A stretch of DNA of 64,000 nt, taken from contig JBBQUW010000004.1 of NCBI GenBank assembly GCA_038212095.1, positions 83,069 through 147,068 on the forward strand. Direction: 5' to 3'. The notes below the pieces were generated by a model that was given only the letters and a program-made list of their open reading frames with translations, was not told the DNA's origin and searched no databases. The DNA comes from JAICYJ01 sp038212095 (lineage in GTDB: Bacteria > Actinomycetota > Thermoleophilia > Gaiellales > JAICJC01). Within the stretch, counting starts at the first letter, position 1. Each line of letters starts with the position of its first letter. Made by a program: the position numbers and the translations under genes. This document shows, piece after piece, positions 7,207-16,217 of the stretch.

Positions 7207-8649
7207 TCAATCCTCGCCCTGGGCCTTGCTGAAGCCGGGCGCGCCATCGAACTCGTGCAGCTTCTCGATGTGCGTGAACCTGTGGCTCTCGGCCATCCGC
7301 GAGAGCAGCGTCAACAGATCTGAATCCGAAAGCTCGCCGGATGGGTCGCGTACGATGAAGCGGCAGCGCCACGCGTCCACACAGTCGGTGGGCGTGCCGG
7401 TGGCCGGATACACGCGGGTGCCGCGGTTGTCCACGATCTTCAGCCGCAGCGGCGAGTGCTCCACCAGGCGCTCAACCGCCTGACCTAGCTCATCCGGGCT
7501 GCCGCCGAACTCGACGAACACGTCGACGCCCGCCACCCGCCGCGTTGCCGGGCGCACACGCACCGGGTCGCGAGGGATGTCTGGCAGCACCAGCGGCCGG
7601 TACTCGCGTGCCGGCCAGGCGGAGGAGGTCTGACCGAGGTTCGCGATGATCGCATCGGTGAAGGCGGTGGTGGAGGACGCGCCATCGTCGCCCACCACGT
7701 CCCGGGTCAGCGTGCCCTGCTCCAGCGTCACCAGCATCGCGTTCTCGATCGCCGCCGCCTCGTCGAACAGCCGCAGGTGGCGCAGCATCATCACCGCGGC
7801 TCCGATCATGGCGGACGGGTTGATCGTGTCCTTGCCCGCGTACTTGGGCGCAGAGCCGTGCACCGCCTCGAAGATCGCGACGTCCGAGCCGAGGTTGGCC
7901 GACGGCGCGAAGCCCAGCCCGCCCACCAGCGCCGAGGTGAGGTCGCTAAGGATGTCGCCGTTCATGTTCGTCGTGACGATCACGTCGAACTGCTCCGGCC
8001 GCTTGACGAGCTGGTGGGCGCAGTTATCGACGATCACGTGCCACGCCTCGATCTCGGGGTACTCGGGCGCGATCTCCTCGAAGGTGCGCTTCAGCAGACC
8101 CTCGGTCAGCTTCATGATGTTCGACTTGGTCGCGCAGGCCACGCTGCTGCGTCCCTCTGCGCGGGCGAACTCGAACGCCAGCCGCACGATCTTCTCGCAA
8201 CCCTTGCGTGAGATCACCTTCAGGCACTGGGCGACGCCGGGCGTCTGCATGTGCTCGATGCCGGCGTACAGATCCTCGACGTTCTCCCGCACCACCACCA
8301 GGTCGATGCCGCGGCCCGAGTACGGCGTCCGCACGCCGGGGAACTCCCGCGCGGGACGGATGTTGGCGTACGTCTCGAACAGCTTGCGCAGCGTCACGTT
8401 GGCGCTCTTCTCGCCGAAGCCGACGGGAGTCTCGAGCGGTCCCTTCAGCACCACCCGCGTGCGCGAGATCGAGTCGATCGTGTCCTGCGGCACGCCCGAT
8501 GAGAGTCCCTGCTTGAACACCTCGGCGCCGGCCAGGCGCTGATCCCACTCGATCGTGGCGCCGCTGGCATCGACGATCCGGCGGGCCGCCCCGACCACCT
8601 CTCGGCCGATGCCGTCGCCGGGAATGATCGTGACCGGGATTGGCGTCAT
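7207..8649 (-). CDS. icd: NADP-dependent isocitrate dehydrogenase, long Thermus-like type
   Basis: This TCA-cycle enzyme oxidises isocitrate to 2-oxoglutarate in the cytoplasm. The 480-residue product starts with the isocitrate/isopropylmalate dehydrogenase block TIIPGDGIGREV. It carries the substrate loop around SANVTLRKLFETYANIRPAR, the VRENVEDLYAGIEH segment and the NMNGDILSDLTSALVGGLG cofactor/metal block. About 140 extra residues at the C-terminus (after residue 340) form the additional domain of the Thermus thermophilus-type enzyme, unlike the 415-residue E. coli type. GTG 8658 is possible, but an AGGGTG element is better spaced for ATG 8649. Confidence 0.93.
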   Translation of the reverse strand: MTPIPVTIIPGDGIGREVVGAARRIVDASGATIEWDQRLAGAEVFKQGLSSGVPQDTIDSISRTRVVLKGPLETPVGFGEKSANVTLRKLFETYANIRPAREFPGVRTPYSGRGIDLVVVRENVEDLYAGIEHMQTPGVAQCLKVISRKGCEKIVRLAFEFARAEGRSSVACATKSNIMKLTEGLLKRTFEEIAPEYPEIEAWHVIVDNCAHQLVKRPEQFDVIVTTNMNGDILSDLTSALVGGLGFAPSANLGSDVAIFEAVHGSAPKYAGKDTINPSAMIGAAVMMLRHLRLFDEAAAIENAMLVTLEQGTLTRDVVGDDGASSTTAFTDAIIANLGQTSSAWPAREYRPLVLPDIPRDPVRVRPATRRVAGVDVFVEFGGSPDELGQAVERLVEHSPLRLKIVDNRGTRVYPATGTPTDCVDAWRCRFIVRDPSGELSDSDLLTLLSRMAESHRFTHIEKLHEFDGAPGFSKAQGED

Positions 8650-8730
8650 CGCCGACACCCTACAACGGGTCGCCTGCCGGCCGCAGCAGCAGCCCGCCAG
8701 CGCGGTTCCCGCCGGCCGTGCCGCGGCGGA

Positions 8731-9015
8731 TCAGGCCGGCCGCGGGAGGGCGGAGCGGCCCGAGAGCCGGTAGGCCCAGGCCAGCGCCTCGGCCACGGCG
8801 CGATAGAGCTCCGGAGGAATCTCCTGCTCCAGCTCGAGCGTGGCCAGGGCCTGCACCAGGGCGGGATCCTCGCGCAGCGGGATGCCCGCGGCGCGCGCGG
8901 CCTCCAGGATCTTCTCCGCCACCAGGCCCTTGCCGGTGGCCACCACCAGCGGAGCGTCGACGCCCTCGTAGCGCAGCGCGGTGGCGTGCTTGGCGCGACG
9001 GTCAGGCCTGGACAT
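8731..9015 (-). CDS. FlhB C-terminal-domain-like protein (cytoplasmic, EscU/YscU family)
   Basis: The 94-residue protein corresponds to the cytoplasmic C-terminal domain of the export-gate protein FlhB without its membrane part. It contains ATALRYEGVDAPLVVATGKG, VAEKILEAARAAGIPLREDPALVQAL and ELYRAVAEALAWAY. The NPTH autocleavage motif of full FlhB is absent. Stand-alone versions like this occur beside fliK in several flagellated bacteria. ATG 9015 overlaps the end of the FliK-like gene by 14 bases, indicating coupling. It may tune the export substrate switch together with the FliK-like protein; that is inference. Confidence 0.8.
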   Translation of the reverse strand: MSRPDRRAKHATALRYEGVDAPLVVATGKGLVAEKILEAARAAGIPLREDPALVQALATLELEQEIPPELYRAVAEALAWAYRLSGRSALPRPA

Positions 9016-9712
9016 TGACCCTCCCCGCTGGAGGAGCGGGCGGACGCCGGCCGGGGGCACGTTCGCTGACGGCCGCCACCGCCGGTCTGCCAGTGGCCCG
9101 TCCCAGCCGCTCGACCAGATCGGGCAGATCACCCTCGGCCAGGGCGGCCGCGGCGCCGGCCGCCGTCACCACGCCTACCCGGATGCCGCCCGCAGTCATC
9201 CGCAGCCGCACCTCGATCGCGCCCAGGTCGGGCGAGTGGAGCACGAACGCTGCCTGACCAGTCGAGCCCTCCGCGGAGGTGGGGGTGTGGCCGTCGGGCT
9301 CCACCTGCACCGAGGCAGCTCCGCCGTCCGGGAGCCACAGCGGCTCCTGCCCGGCCAGCGTGAGAGCCGCTCGCAGCAGCTCGCCGTCGCCGGTCACCGC
9401 CAGCCGGCCAGCGTCGTGGGCGAGCGTTGCCCGCGACGCCTGATCGGCCTGCGCCTCGTGGCGGATCCGCACCAGCAGCTGCGACTGGTCGAGTCGCACC
9501 ACCGTCAGGTGGAGCGTCTGGCCCCGCATCACCCCAGCCGGAAGCCGCGCCTGCAGCAACGCGCCGGCCAGCGAGATGGTTCCGCGGCCGCCCTGGCCCG
9601 GCGCGGTCACGACACGTGCCACCAGCTCGGCTCCCGGTTCCAGCGCAAGCGTCCGCGCGCCATCGCCGAGCGCTCCGGAGACCCCCTTCAGGCTGACCGC
9701 TTGCAGGTTCAT
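9002..9712 (-). CDS. FliK-like flagellar hook-length control protein
   Basis: The 236-residue protein is Ala/Gly/Pro/Gln-rich and low in complexity. Its C-terminal half (VLHSPDLGAIEVRLRMTAGGIRVGVVTAAG) matches the FliK C-terminal domain pattern, in which LxPxxLGxVxVxL is typical. FliK measures hook length and interacts with FlhB, and the next gene is an FlhB-like protein overlapping by 14 bases. TTG 9727 is an alternative start. ATG 9712, preceded by GGGAA, is preferred. It is divergent from the flagellar rod gene at 9808. Confidence 0.72.
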   Translation of the reverse strand: MNLQAVSLKGVSGALGDGARTLALEPGAELVARVVTAPGQGGRGTISLAGALLQARLPAGVMRGQTLHLTVVRLDQSQLLVRIRHEAQADQASRATLAHDAGRLAVTGDGELLRAALTLAGQEPLWLPDGGAASVQVEPDGHTPTSAEGSTGQAAFVLHSPDLGAIEVRLRMTAGGIRVGVVTAAGAAAALAEGDLPDLVERLGRATGRPAVAAVSERAPGRRPPAPPAGRVNVQA

Positions 9713-9807
9713 GGCATTCCCGTTCAAGTTGCTCTCGTGTGCGACGACTACCGGAGAGGACGATCACCCTCGTCCTCGTTATCGACCGATCGGGAGGTCC
9801 ATCCAGA

Positions 9808-10539
9808 ATGGAACGCGGTCTCTACATCGCGGCAGGCGGGATGCTTGCCGAGCAGGTGCGCCAGGATCAGATCGCCAACGATCTGGCCAACGCGTCCACG
9901 CCCGGCTACAAGCCCGACCGAGCCGCCCAGGCCAGCTTCGGCGAGATGATGCTGCACAACAGCGGCAGCGGTCAGACGATCGGCACGATCTCGCTGGGCG
10001 TGCGAATCGACGAGCTGCGCACCGACCTCACCCAGGGGCCGCTACGCCAGACCGGTAATCCACTCGACCTGGCGCTGTCGGGCGACGGCTTCCTTGCCGT
10101 GCAGACGCCGCAGGGCGTCCGGTACACGCGCGACGGGCAGCTGACGCAGGACGCGCAGGGCCGACTGCAGACGACCACCGGCTACCTCGTGCTTGGCACC
10201 AACGGCAAGCCGATCACGGTCGGCGATCCCAACACGCTGACTGTCAGCCCTGACGGCACCCTGCGCTCCGGCACCGCGACGCTCGGGCAGTTCGACATCG
10301 TCTCGCTGACCGGGGCGGTCAAGCAGGGCGACACGCTGTTCAGCGGCAAGCCCGGCGCCCGGCCGGCCGCGACGCAGATCGAGCAGGGCTATATCGAGGG
10401 ATCCGGCGTCGAGCCGGCCCGCGCGATGGTCGACATGATCGTCTCGTTGCGCGCCTACGAGGCCTCGCAGCGTGTGCTGCACACCATCGACGACACGCTC
10501 GGGCGCGCTGTCACCCAGGTCGGATCGGCCAACGGTTGA
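9808..10539 (+). CDS. flagellar basal-body rod protein, FlgF/FlgG family
   Basis: The 243-residue rod protein begins with the family signature RGLYIAAGGMLAEQ and QIANDLANASTPGYK. The middle has the FLAVQTPQGVRYTRDGQL block, and it ends in the conserved C-terminal helix (ARAMVDMIVSLRAYEASQRV) used for axial polymerisation. It is exported by the flagellar type III apparatus and forms the rod. GGGAGG lies upstream of ATG 9808. FlgF and FlgG cannot be separated safely. A second rod gene follows at 10706 but is broken. It was probably the first gene of a flg operon whose remainder is missing here. Confidence 0.9.
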   Translation: MERGLYIAAGGMLAEQVRQDQIANDLANASTPGYKPDRAAQASFGEMMLHNSGSGQTIGTISLGVRIDELRTDLTQGPLRQTGNPLDLALSGDGFLAVQTPQGVRYTRDGQLTQDAQGRLQTTTGYLVLGTNGKPITVGDPNTLTVSPDGTLRSGTATLGQFDIVSLTGAVKQGDTLFSGKPGARPAATQIEQGYIEGSGVEPARAMVDMIVSLRAYEASQRVLHTIDDTLGRAVTQVGSANG

Positions 10540-10557
10540 GCCGGCTTGATCCACCGC

Positions 10558-11952
10558 CTAAAGACGGCATCGAGATGGTCGATTACTCGACCCAAGCACA
10601 GGACATGAGGGGCAACTGGCTGGACTGCAGCATGCAGAGGCCGGCGGAGGACGCAGAAGTCGTCCATCGCATCCCCTTTCCCCACCAGGGAAGGAACGCA
10701 GAGCAATGCTGAACGGTCTGTATTCGGCCGCCGCAGGGATGATCGCGCAGCAGACGCGCATGGACGCGCTGTCGAACGACATCTCGAGGTTGTATTGGTT
10801 GAACGGGCTGGGGTTCTCGTGCGACTCGATCTCGAGCAGCTCGATATTGCGACGCGACTTGTCCTTGGCGGTGATCCGGCTGCGCAGGTAACCATAGTGG
10901 CGCATTCGCACGGTGCTGGTCTCGAACCGCTCGGGCAGGTAGGTCGGCATCGTGTGCGTCTTTTGCTCGTGGATGCGACCCTCGAATCGGTACTGTGGAC
11001 GGCGCCGCCACAGCCTCAGCGCGTGGTGGGTGACGGCCGCGCCGGACTCGTCGCCACCCGTGTAGTTGGTCTCGACCAGGTAGAACGCCTCGCGCCACGT
11101 CTTCTGGAGCAGCGCGCGCAGCGTTCCGGCGTCCTCCGGGATCATGTGCTCGTCCGCGTCCAGGTACATCACCCAGTCGCACGTCGCGTTCTCGATCGAG
11201 ACGTTACGGGCGTCGGCGAACGAGCCGTTCCAGGGAAAGTCGACGACGGTGGCGCCGAACGAGCGGGCGATCTCGACGGTGCGATCGCTGGAGCCCGTGT
11301 CGACCACGATCATCTCGTCCACCGCCTCCTTGACCGCCTCCAGGCAGCCTGGAAGCATCTCCTGTTCGTCCTTGACGATCATCACCAGCGATAGCGTCAT
11401 CCCACGCACCGGGCGGGCGCGGTCAGCTACCAGCTTCGCGCGCAGGTTGAGCGTCCGCAGCGCAGCGGCCGCGGCGCCCTTGACCTGGGGCCGGCCGTGG
11501 CTGCGCGAGCCGGCGGCGGCCAGGTTGTCGGCCAGGTGAGGCAGGTCGGGGTCGAGCCGCATCGCCGCCTTGAACAGCGACTCGGCCCCTCCCATCGCGG
11601 AAAGCTCGTACAGCAGCACGCCGGCGTAGTTCAGGAGCACCGGCTCGCGCGGCTCGCGCTCGAGCGCGTCCAGGATGCGGCGGGCGGTGGTGGCAAACAC
11701 TGGCGGCCAGGCGCCCGCCTGGGACGGGGTGAAGGCCAGAGTCAGCTCGGCCAGGCGGCGGCGGCACTGATAGCCGCGCTGGGGATCGTCCCAGCCGTCC
11801 ACCTGGTCGAAGATCGCATCGAGCGCTGCCAGATCGCCGGCTGCCATGGCGGCCGCGGCGCGGTTGGTGGCATCCTCGACGCGCGTGCGCCAGCCGGCGG
11901 CGGCGGTTGCGGCGTCGGCCAGACGCAGGGGTTCGGGCAGGGACGCCTGCAT
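10558..11952 (-). CDS. TPR-GT2 glycosyltransferase with its 3' end replaced
   Basis: Residues about 1-170 are helical and TPR-like (LLNYAGVLLYELSAMG, FKAAMRLDPDLPHLADNLAAAG). From about residue 180 a GT2 domain follows (LSLVMIVKDEQEMLPGCL, VVDTGSSDRTVEIA, and the DADE metal site). Such enzymes often sit beside flagellar genes and are suspected to modify flagellin or surface polymers. The usual TPR segment after NPSPFNQYNL should continue, but native sequence ends at about base 10786. The last 75 codons are antisense of the flgG remnant and its leader. A far longer upstream frame overlaps pdhA in antisense, so ATG 11952 was chosen. The product may be inactive. Confidence 0.75.
   Translation of the reverse strand: MQASLPEPLRLADAATAAAGWRTRVEDATNRAAAAMAAGDLAALDAIFDQVDGWDDPQRGYQCRRRLAELTLAFTPSQAGAWPPVFATTARRILDALEREPREPVLLNYAGVLLYELSAMGGAESLFKAAMRLDPDLPHLADNLAAAGSRSHGRPQVKGAAAAALRTLNLRAKLVADRARPVRGMTLSLVMIVKDEQEMLPGCLEAVKEAVDEMIVVDTGSSDRTVEIARSFGATVVDFPWNGSFADARNVSIENATCDWVMYLDADEHMIPEDAGTLRALLQKTWREAFYLVETNYTGGDESGAAVTHHALRLWRRRPQYRFEGRIHEQKTHTMPTYLPERFETSTVRMRHYGYLRSRITAKDKSRRNIELLEIESHENPSPFNQYNLEMSFDSASMRVCCAIIPAAAEYRPFSIALRSFPGGERGCDGRLLRPPPASACCSPASCPSCPVLGSSNRPSRCRL
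10706..10891 (+). pseudogene. 5' remnant of a second flagellar rod gene (flgG-like)
   Basis: The frame starts with GGGAAGGAA and ATG and encodes a typical rod-protein N-terminus (MLNGLYSAAAGMIAQQ, then MDALSNDI). Family resemblance then stops abruptly at about base 10784. From there the plus strand is simply the antisense of the glycosyltransferase gene, giving about 35 unrelated residues before a stop. The intact neighbour at 9808 shows what should follow (the ANxxTPGYK block). The gene is therefore reduced to about 26 native codons. Either a deletion/inversion joined two loci or the assembly is chimeric here. Confidence 0.8.
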
Positions 11953-12144
11953 CGGTCGGGTTGATCGGCCGGGTAAGCCTCGATTTAGCCCACTGCCACC
12001 GACCGTGTACGTGAGTAGTATGCGGTCCGTCGTGTTTGGCGCCTGTCGACCCGCGTGGTTCCATTTCAGCTCGGTGGCCTCTGCGGCCGATAACGCGCCC
12101 ATGACCGGTTTGCTGCCCCCAGACAAGGACTCCTGCCAGACCTC

Positions 12145-13194
12145 ATGAGCACCCCTGCCCGCAAGATCTCCGCCGTGCCCACGCCCACTCCGGCGCCGGC
12201 CGTTTCCGATGAGACCGCGCTTGATCTCTTCTACTGGATGGTGCTGACGCGCGCGACCGAGGAGCGTGCCCTGAACCTCTACCGGCAGGGCAAGCTGCCC
12301 GGCAGCTACTACACGGGGCGTGGCCAGGAGGCGATCTCGATCGGCATGGCGGTACCGCTGCGCAGCGGGCCAGGCGGCGACTGGCTCTCGCCCTGGATCC
12401 GCGACCTGGGGTCGTACCTGGTGCATGGCGTCCCGGTCTGGCGCATGTTCGCGCAGTTCATGGGCAAGGCCGGCTCGACGACGCGAGGCAAGGACGGCAA
12501 CCTGCACATCGGCGGGCGGGAGTGGAACATCCCCTGCCAGGTTTCGCACATGGCCGACATGATCCCGCTCACGGTGGGCGCCGCTCTGGCGTACAAGCAA
12601 CGCGGCGAGGATCGCGTTGCGGTGACGTCGTTCGGCGACGGCGCCACGTCGCGTGGCGACTTCCACGAGGGACTCAACATCGCGGCCGTGCTCGAGGTGC
12701 CGGCAGTGTTCGTGGCCGAGAACAACCGCTGGGCGTACACGACGCCGATCAGCAAGCAGACCAAGGTCACCGACCTGTACAAGAAGGCGCTGGGCTACGG
12801 CATTCCCGCCGTCGAAGTGGACGGCAACGACGTGCTGGCCGTCTACTCGGCGATGGTGGAAGCCGTCGACCACGCCCGCGCCGGCCGCGGCCCCCGTTTC
12901 ATCGAGTGCAAGACCTACCGCATGGCGGGCCACGCCGCCCACGACAAGTTCGAGAGCTACATGCCGATGGAACTGCTGGCGGAGTGGTCGGACAAGGATC
13001 CGCTGAAGCGGCTCGAGCAGACGCTGCGCGACGACCGCTCGGTCGACGAGGCGCGGCTGGAAGGTATCCGCACCCGGGTCAAGGACGAGGTGCACGAGGC
13101 CGTCGAGCGGGCCGCAGCCGACGGCTACGCCGATCCCGCCGAGGCACACCTGGACGTGTTCGCGCCCGAAGGATGGGGCGATGACGATGCCTGA
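12145..13194 (+). CDS. 2-oxoacid dehydrogenase E1 alpha subunit (pyruvate or branched-chain type)
   Basis: This thiamine-diphosphate enzyme subunit has 349 residues. It decarboxylates pyruvate or a branched-chain 2-oxoacid and passes the acyl group to E2 lipoyl domains. The ThDP motif is visible as GDGATSRGDFHEG ending in VAENN, preceded by TVGAALAYKQRGED. The phosphorylation-loop region YRMAGHAAHDKF is also typical. It overlaps the E1 beta gene by 14 bases. No E2, E3 or lipoylation gene is within view, so pyruvate, branched-chain and acetoin types cannot be separated. The ATG has only a weak upstream AAGGA. Confidence 0.9.
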   Translation: MSTPARKISAVPTPTPAPAVSDETALDLFYWMVLTRATEERALNLYRQGKLPGSYYTGRGQEAISIGMAVPLRSGPGGDWLSPWIRDLGSYLVHGVPVWRMFAQFMGKAGSTTRGKDGNLHIGGREWNIPCQVSHMADMIPLTVGAALAYKQRGEDRVAVTSFGDGATSRGDFHEGLNIAAVLEVPAVFVAENNRWAYTTPISKQTKVTDLYKKALGYGIPAVEVDGNDVLAVYSAMVEAVDHARAGRGPRFIECKTYRMAGHAAHDKFESYMPMELLAEWSDKDPLKRLEQTLRDDRSVDEARLEGIRTRVKDEVHEAVERAAADGYADPAEAHLDVFAPEGWGDDDA

Positions 13195-14170
13195 GTTGAC
13201 CTATCTCGAGGCGATCCGTGCGGCCATGCACGACGAGATGGAGATCGATGAGCGGGTATTCGTGATGGGCGAGGACGTCGGCCGCCAGGGCGGCGCGTTC
13301 GGTGCCACCAAGGAGCTGCAGCAGCGGTTCGGCGAGCTGCGCTCGATCGACACGCCGGTGGCCGAATCAGGCATCGTCGGCGTCGCCGTCGGCGCAGCGA
13401 TGGCCGGCCAGCGACCGATCGCCGAGATGCAGTTCGCGGACTTCGTCTCGTGCGCGTTCGACCAGCTGATCACCTGCGCCGCCAAGATGCACTACCGAAT
13501 CGGATGGGCGGTGCCGATGGTGGTGCGCTGCCCCAACGGCGGCGGCGTCGGCGGCGGGCCGTACCACTCCGAGAACGTCGAGGCCTGGTTCCACCACCAT
13601 GCCGGCCTCAAGATCGTCTGCCCGGCGACCGCAACCGACGCCTACGGACTGCTTCGTTCGGCCATCCGTGATCCCAACCCGGTCGTGTTCTGCGAGCACA
13701 AGTTCCTCTACCGGCGCGTCAAGGAGGAGGTCACCACCGGCGCCCACGATGGCGTGCTCGTACCGCTGGGCAAGGCCGCCGTACTGCGCGAGGGGGCCGA
13801 TCTCTCGATCATCACCTACGCCTCGACCGTGCAGCTCAGCCTGGCGGTGGCCGACACCCTCGCAGCCGAGGGTGTCGCCGTCGAGGTGATCGACCTTCGC
13901 TGCCTGGTGCCGTTCGACCGCGATGCCGTGCTGAGCTCGGTGCGCAAGACCGGCAAGGCGCTGATCGTGCACGAGGACAACCTGACCGGCGGCTTCGGTG
14001 GCGAGGTCGCCGCCGTGATCGCGCAGGACGCCTTCGAGCATCTCGACGCACCCGTCCGCCGGGTGGCGGCGCTCGACACGCCGATCCCGTTCGCACCCCC
14101 GCTGGAACGCGAGTACCTGCCGCTCGAAGAAGACATTCTGGCGGCGGCCCGCGACCTGGCCGCGTACTGA
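13181..14170 (+). CDS. 2-oxoacid dehydrogenase E1 beta subunit (transketolase-like)
   Basis: The 329-residue partner of the preceding alpha subunit has the N-terminal pyrimidine-binding fold (YLEAIRAAMHDEM, VMGEDVGRQGGAFGATK, DTPVAESGIVGVAVGAAM) and the C-terminal transketolase domain (VIDLRCLVPFDRDAV, IVHEDNLTGGFGGEVAAVI). Together they form an alpha2beta2 E1 heterotetramer. The start overlaps the alpha gene by 14 bases. ATG 13181 follows AAGGATGG, and ATG 13187 two codons later is an alternative. No dedicated E2/E3 gene follows, so the subunits must be encoded elsewhere. Confidence 0.92.
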   Translation: MTMPELTYLEAIRAAMHDEMEIDERVFVMGEDVGRQGGAFGATKELQQRFGELRSIDTPVAESGIVGVAVGAAMAGQRPIAEMQFADFVSCAFDQLITCAAKMHYRIGWAVPMVVRCPNGGGVGGGPYHSENVEAWFHHHAGLKIVCPATATDAYGLLRSAIRDPNPVVFCEHKFLYRRVKEEVTTGAHDGVLVPLGKAAVLREGADLSIITYASTVQLSLAVADTLAAEGVAVEVIDLRCLVPFDRDAVLSSVRKTGKALIVHEDNLTGGFGGEVAAVIAQDAFEHLDAPVRRVAALDTPIPFAPPLEREYLPLEEDILAAARDLAAY

Positions 14171-14223
14171 CGGCAGACCGGGCGGCCGGTGATTCGGATC
14201 GGGCAGTGTTGCGGTCCGTGCCG

Positions 14224-14229
14224 TATAAT
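14224..14229 (+). promoter_or_regulatory. consensus -10 box upstream of the diguanylate cyclase
   Basis: A perfect TATAAT lies 27 bases before the likely GTG start of the GGDEF gene, in otherwise GC-rich DNA. No good -35 hexamer is found 16-18 bases upstream (GGGCAG is poor). The element may therefore depend on an activator or act as a stand-alone strong -10. Confidence 0.5.
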
Positions 14230-14256
14230 CAGGAAAGGCGGTCAGGGACAGGGGTC

Positions 14257-16146
14257 GTGCGCAAGGTGCGTTTTCGCCACAAGCTTTCCATCGTGTTGGT
14301 CGGGTTGGCGCTGGTTCCGCTGGTCGGTGCCGGGCTGATCGTTCAGGCCCTGCTGATCCGCCACGAGGTGGACAGCGTCGACGCCAAGCTTGCGGCCGGC
14401 GCTGCCGCCGCGTCCATCGCGTACCAGGCCCAGCTGTCCGACGCCCGCAACGCCGCCATGCAGCTTGCCTCCAGGCCGGACGTCGCGCGTGCCTTCCGCA
14501 GCCGCGACGGATCCGGGCTCGACCTCTACAGCATTCCCGTCGGTGACTCAGTTGCGATGGTCGACGCGAGCGGCACGTTCTACGGAGCCGTTCCGCCGCC
14601 GCCGGTCTGGAGTGCGCAGGCGGAGCTGCTGCCGCGTACGGGCGGGCGGCGCGTGATCGTCTCTGTGCCGCTCAACGTCGACCTCCTCTCGCGGGTGGCC
14701 GCCTCGGTGCCGATCGCCGAGGGCGTGGCGCTCTCGCTGGTGATGGGCGGTACGGCGATCAGCACGCCCGGAGGCGTCGCCGGCGCGGTCGACGGCCTGC
14801 GCCCCGGAGATGCGGTCGACGCCGCGATCGGCGGATCGCGGGTGCGCGCCGAGGCGCTCAGCGTGGGCGGCCCCAGCGGCGCCGGGGCGCTGCTCGTGAC
14901 GACCTATCCTCGTGGGCAGCTGGACGACCGGATCGACTCGGTGCGGCTCAAACTCTTGCTGCCGATGGCGATCCTGGCGGGGCTGGTGGCCACGATCGCG
15001 CTGTTTGCCGCAGATCGCATATCGCGCGTGATCACCGATCTCTCCGGCCGTGCGCTGTCGCTGGTGGATGCGACCGCAGAGCCGCCCGCCGGTGGTGACG
15101 AGTTCGACGAGCTGAGCTCGGCCCTCGACACCATGTCCAGCGAGCTGACCAGCCGCCGGACGGAGCTCGAAGGCGAGCGGGCGCGGCTCAAGACGACGCT
15201 CGCCCGCTATGGCGAGACGCTGGCTGCGACGCACGACCAGCGAGCACTGCTCGAGGCCGTGCTGGATACGGCCGTGCAGGCGACGCGCGCGCGTGGCGGC
15301 CGCCTTCTGCTGTACGACGCGGCCAACGGCGAGGCCACCGAGGAGGTGCGAATGGGCACCGCGCGGGGCTCGAGAGCCGACCTGCCGATGGTGGTGACGG
15401 CTGGAAGCGGGGTCGAGGGCGCCGCCCTGGCGACGCGCGAGCCGCAGGTCACCGCCGAGCCTCGGGCGATTCTGGTGGTGCCGATCCACCGCGAGGACGC
15501 ACTGCTGGGCGTGATCACGGTGGTCGACCCCGAGGACGGCAGCTTCGGATCGGACGACGTCGAGACGCTGGCCGGGCTGGCGGCGCAGACCGGCGTGGCG
15601 GTCGAGAACGCGCGCCTCCACATCGTCGTCAAGAAGCAGGCGGTGACCGACGAGCTGACCGGGCTCGCCAACCGGCGCCAGTTCTACGAGGTGCTGGGTC
15701 GCGAGTTCGAGCGCGCGCAGCGGTTCTCCACGCCGCTCTCGCTGATCATCTTTGACATCGATGATTTCAAGCGCGTCAACGACACCCACCCGATGCGGCA
15801 CCTGGCCGGTGACGCCGCCCTGCGCGCAGTGGCCGATGAGATCGCCGCTCTGACGCGCGACATCGACCTTGATGCTCGTCACGGCGGAGAGGAGTTCGCG
15901 ATCCTGTTGCCGCAGACCGATCTGGCCGGCGGCGTGCAGCTGGCCGAGCGTCTGCGCCGTGCCATCGAGCAGCGGCTGATCTCCTTCGGCGACCAGCCGA
16001 TCTCGGTCACCGCCAGCTTCGGCGTGGCCAACACCCCTCAGGACAGCGGCACCCTGATCGAGCTGATCGCGATGGCCGAGAACCGCATGTATCACAGCAA
16101 GCGGCATGGCAAGAACCAGGTAACTCCCCCAGCGGAAGGTGATTGA
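14257..16146 (+). CDS. membrane diguanylate cyclase (sensor - HAMP-like - GAF - GGDEF)
   Basis: This enzyme makes cyclic di-GMP from two GTP at the inner membrane. With GTG 14257 as start (preceded by AGGGACAGGGG), the protein has 629 residues. It has a first membrane helix at about residues 10-32, a periplasmic region to about 220, and a second helix (LLLPMAILAGLVATIALFAA). A HAMP/coiled-coil linker, a GAF domain at about 320-450 and a GGDEF domain follow. The active site reads GGEEF at residues 543-547. An RDID inhibition site lies exactly five residues before it, so the enzyme should be active and product-inhibited. An alternative TTG start at 14206 precedes the TATAAT box and is unlikely. 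Confidence 0.92.
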   Translation: MRKVRFRHKLSIVLVGLALVPLVGAGLIVQALLIRHEVDSVDAKLAAGAAAASIAYQAQLSDARNAAMQLASRPDVARAFRSRDGSGLDLYSIPVGDSVAMVDASGTFYGAVPPPPVWSAQAELLPRTGGRRVIVSVPLNVDLLSRVAASVPIAEGVALSLVMGGTAISTPGGVAGAVDGLRPGDAVDAAIGGSRVRAEALSVGGPSGAGALLVTTYPRGQLDDRIDSVRLKLLLPMAILAGLVATIALFAADRISRVITDLSGRALSLVDATAEPPAGGDEFDELSSALDTMSSELTSRRTELEGERARLKTTLARYGETLAATHDQRALLEAVLDTAVQATRARGGRLLLYDAANGEATEEVRMGTARGSRADLPMVVTAGSGVEGAALATREPQVTAEPRAILVVPIHREDALLGVITVVDPEDGSFGSDDVETLAGLAAQTGVAVENARLHIVVKKQAVTDELTGLANRRQFYEVLGREFERAQRFSTPLSLIIFDIDDFKRVNDTHPMRHLAGDAALRAVADEIAALTRDIDLDARHGGEEFAILLPQTDLAGGVQLAERLRRAIEQRLISFGDQPISVTASFGVANTPQDSGTLIELIAMAENRMYHSKRHGKNQVTPPAEGD

Positions 16147-16171
16147 GCGACCGAGTGCATGCTGCTAAGCT
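16143..16171 (+). promoter_or_regulatory. sigma-70-type promoter for the 102-aa acidic protein gene
   Basis: TTGAGC (16143-16148) and TAAGCT (16166-16171) are separated by exactly 17 bases, and the -35 overlaps the stop codon of the upstream cyclase gene. The predicted start of transcription is about 40 bases before ATG 16218. The match to consensus is moderate. Confidence 0.4.
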
Positions 16172-16217
16172 CTTCTGGCAATTCGTGCTCCTATGACCAT
16201 CCAACCGGAGGGTGTGC

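Noticed and set aside
11953..13149. N-terminal extension of the glycosyltransferase frame up to 13149
   Set aside because: It runs antisense through the dehydrogenase E1 alpha gene. The extension has no GT or TPR features.
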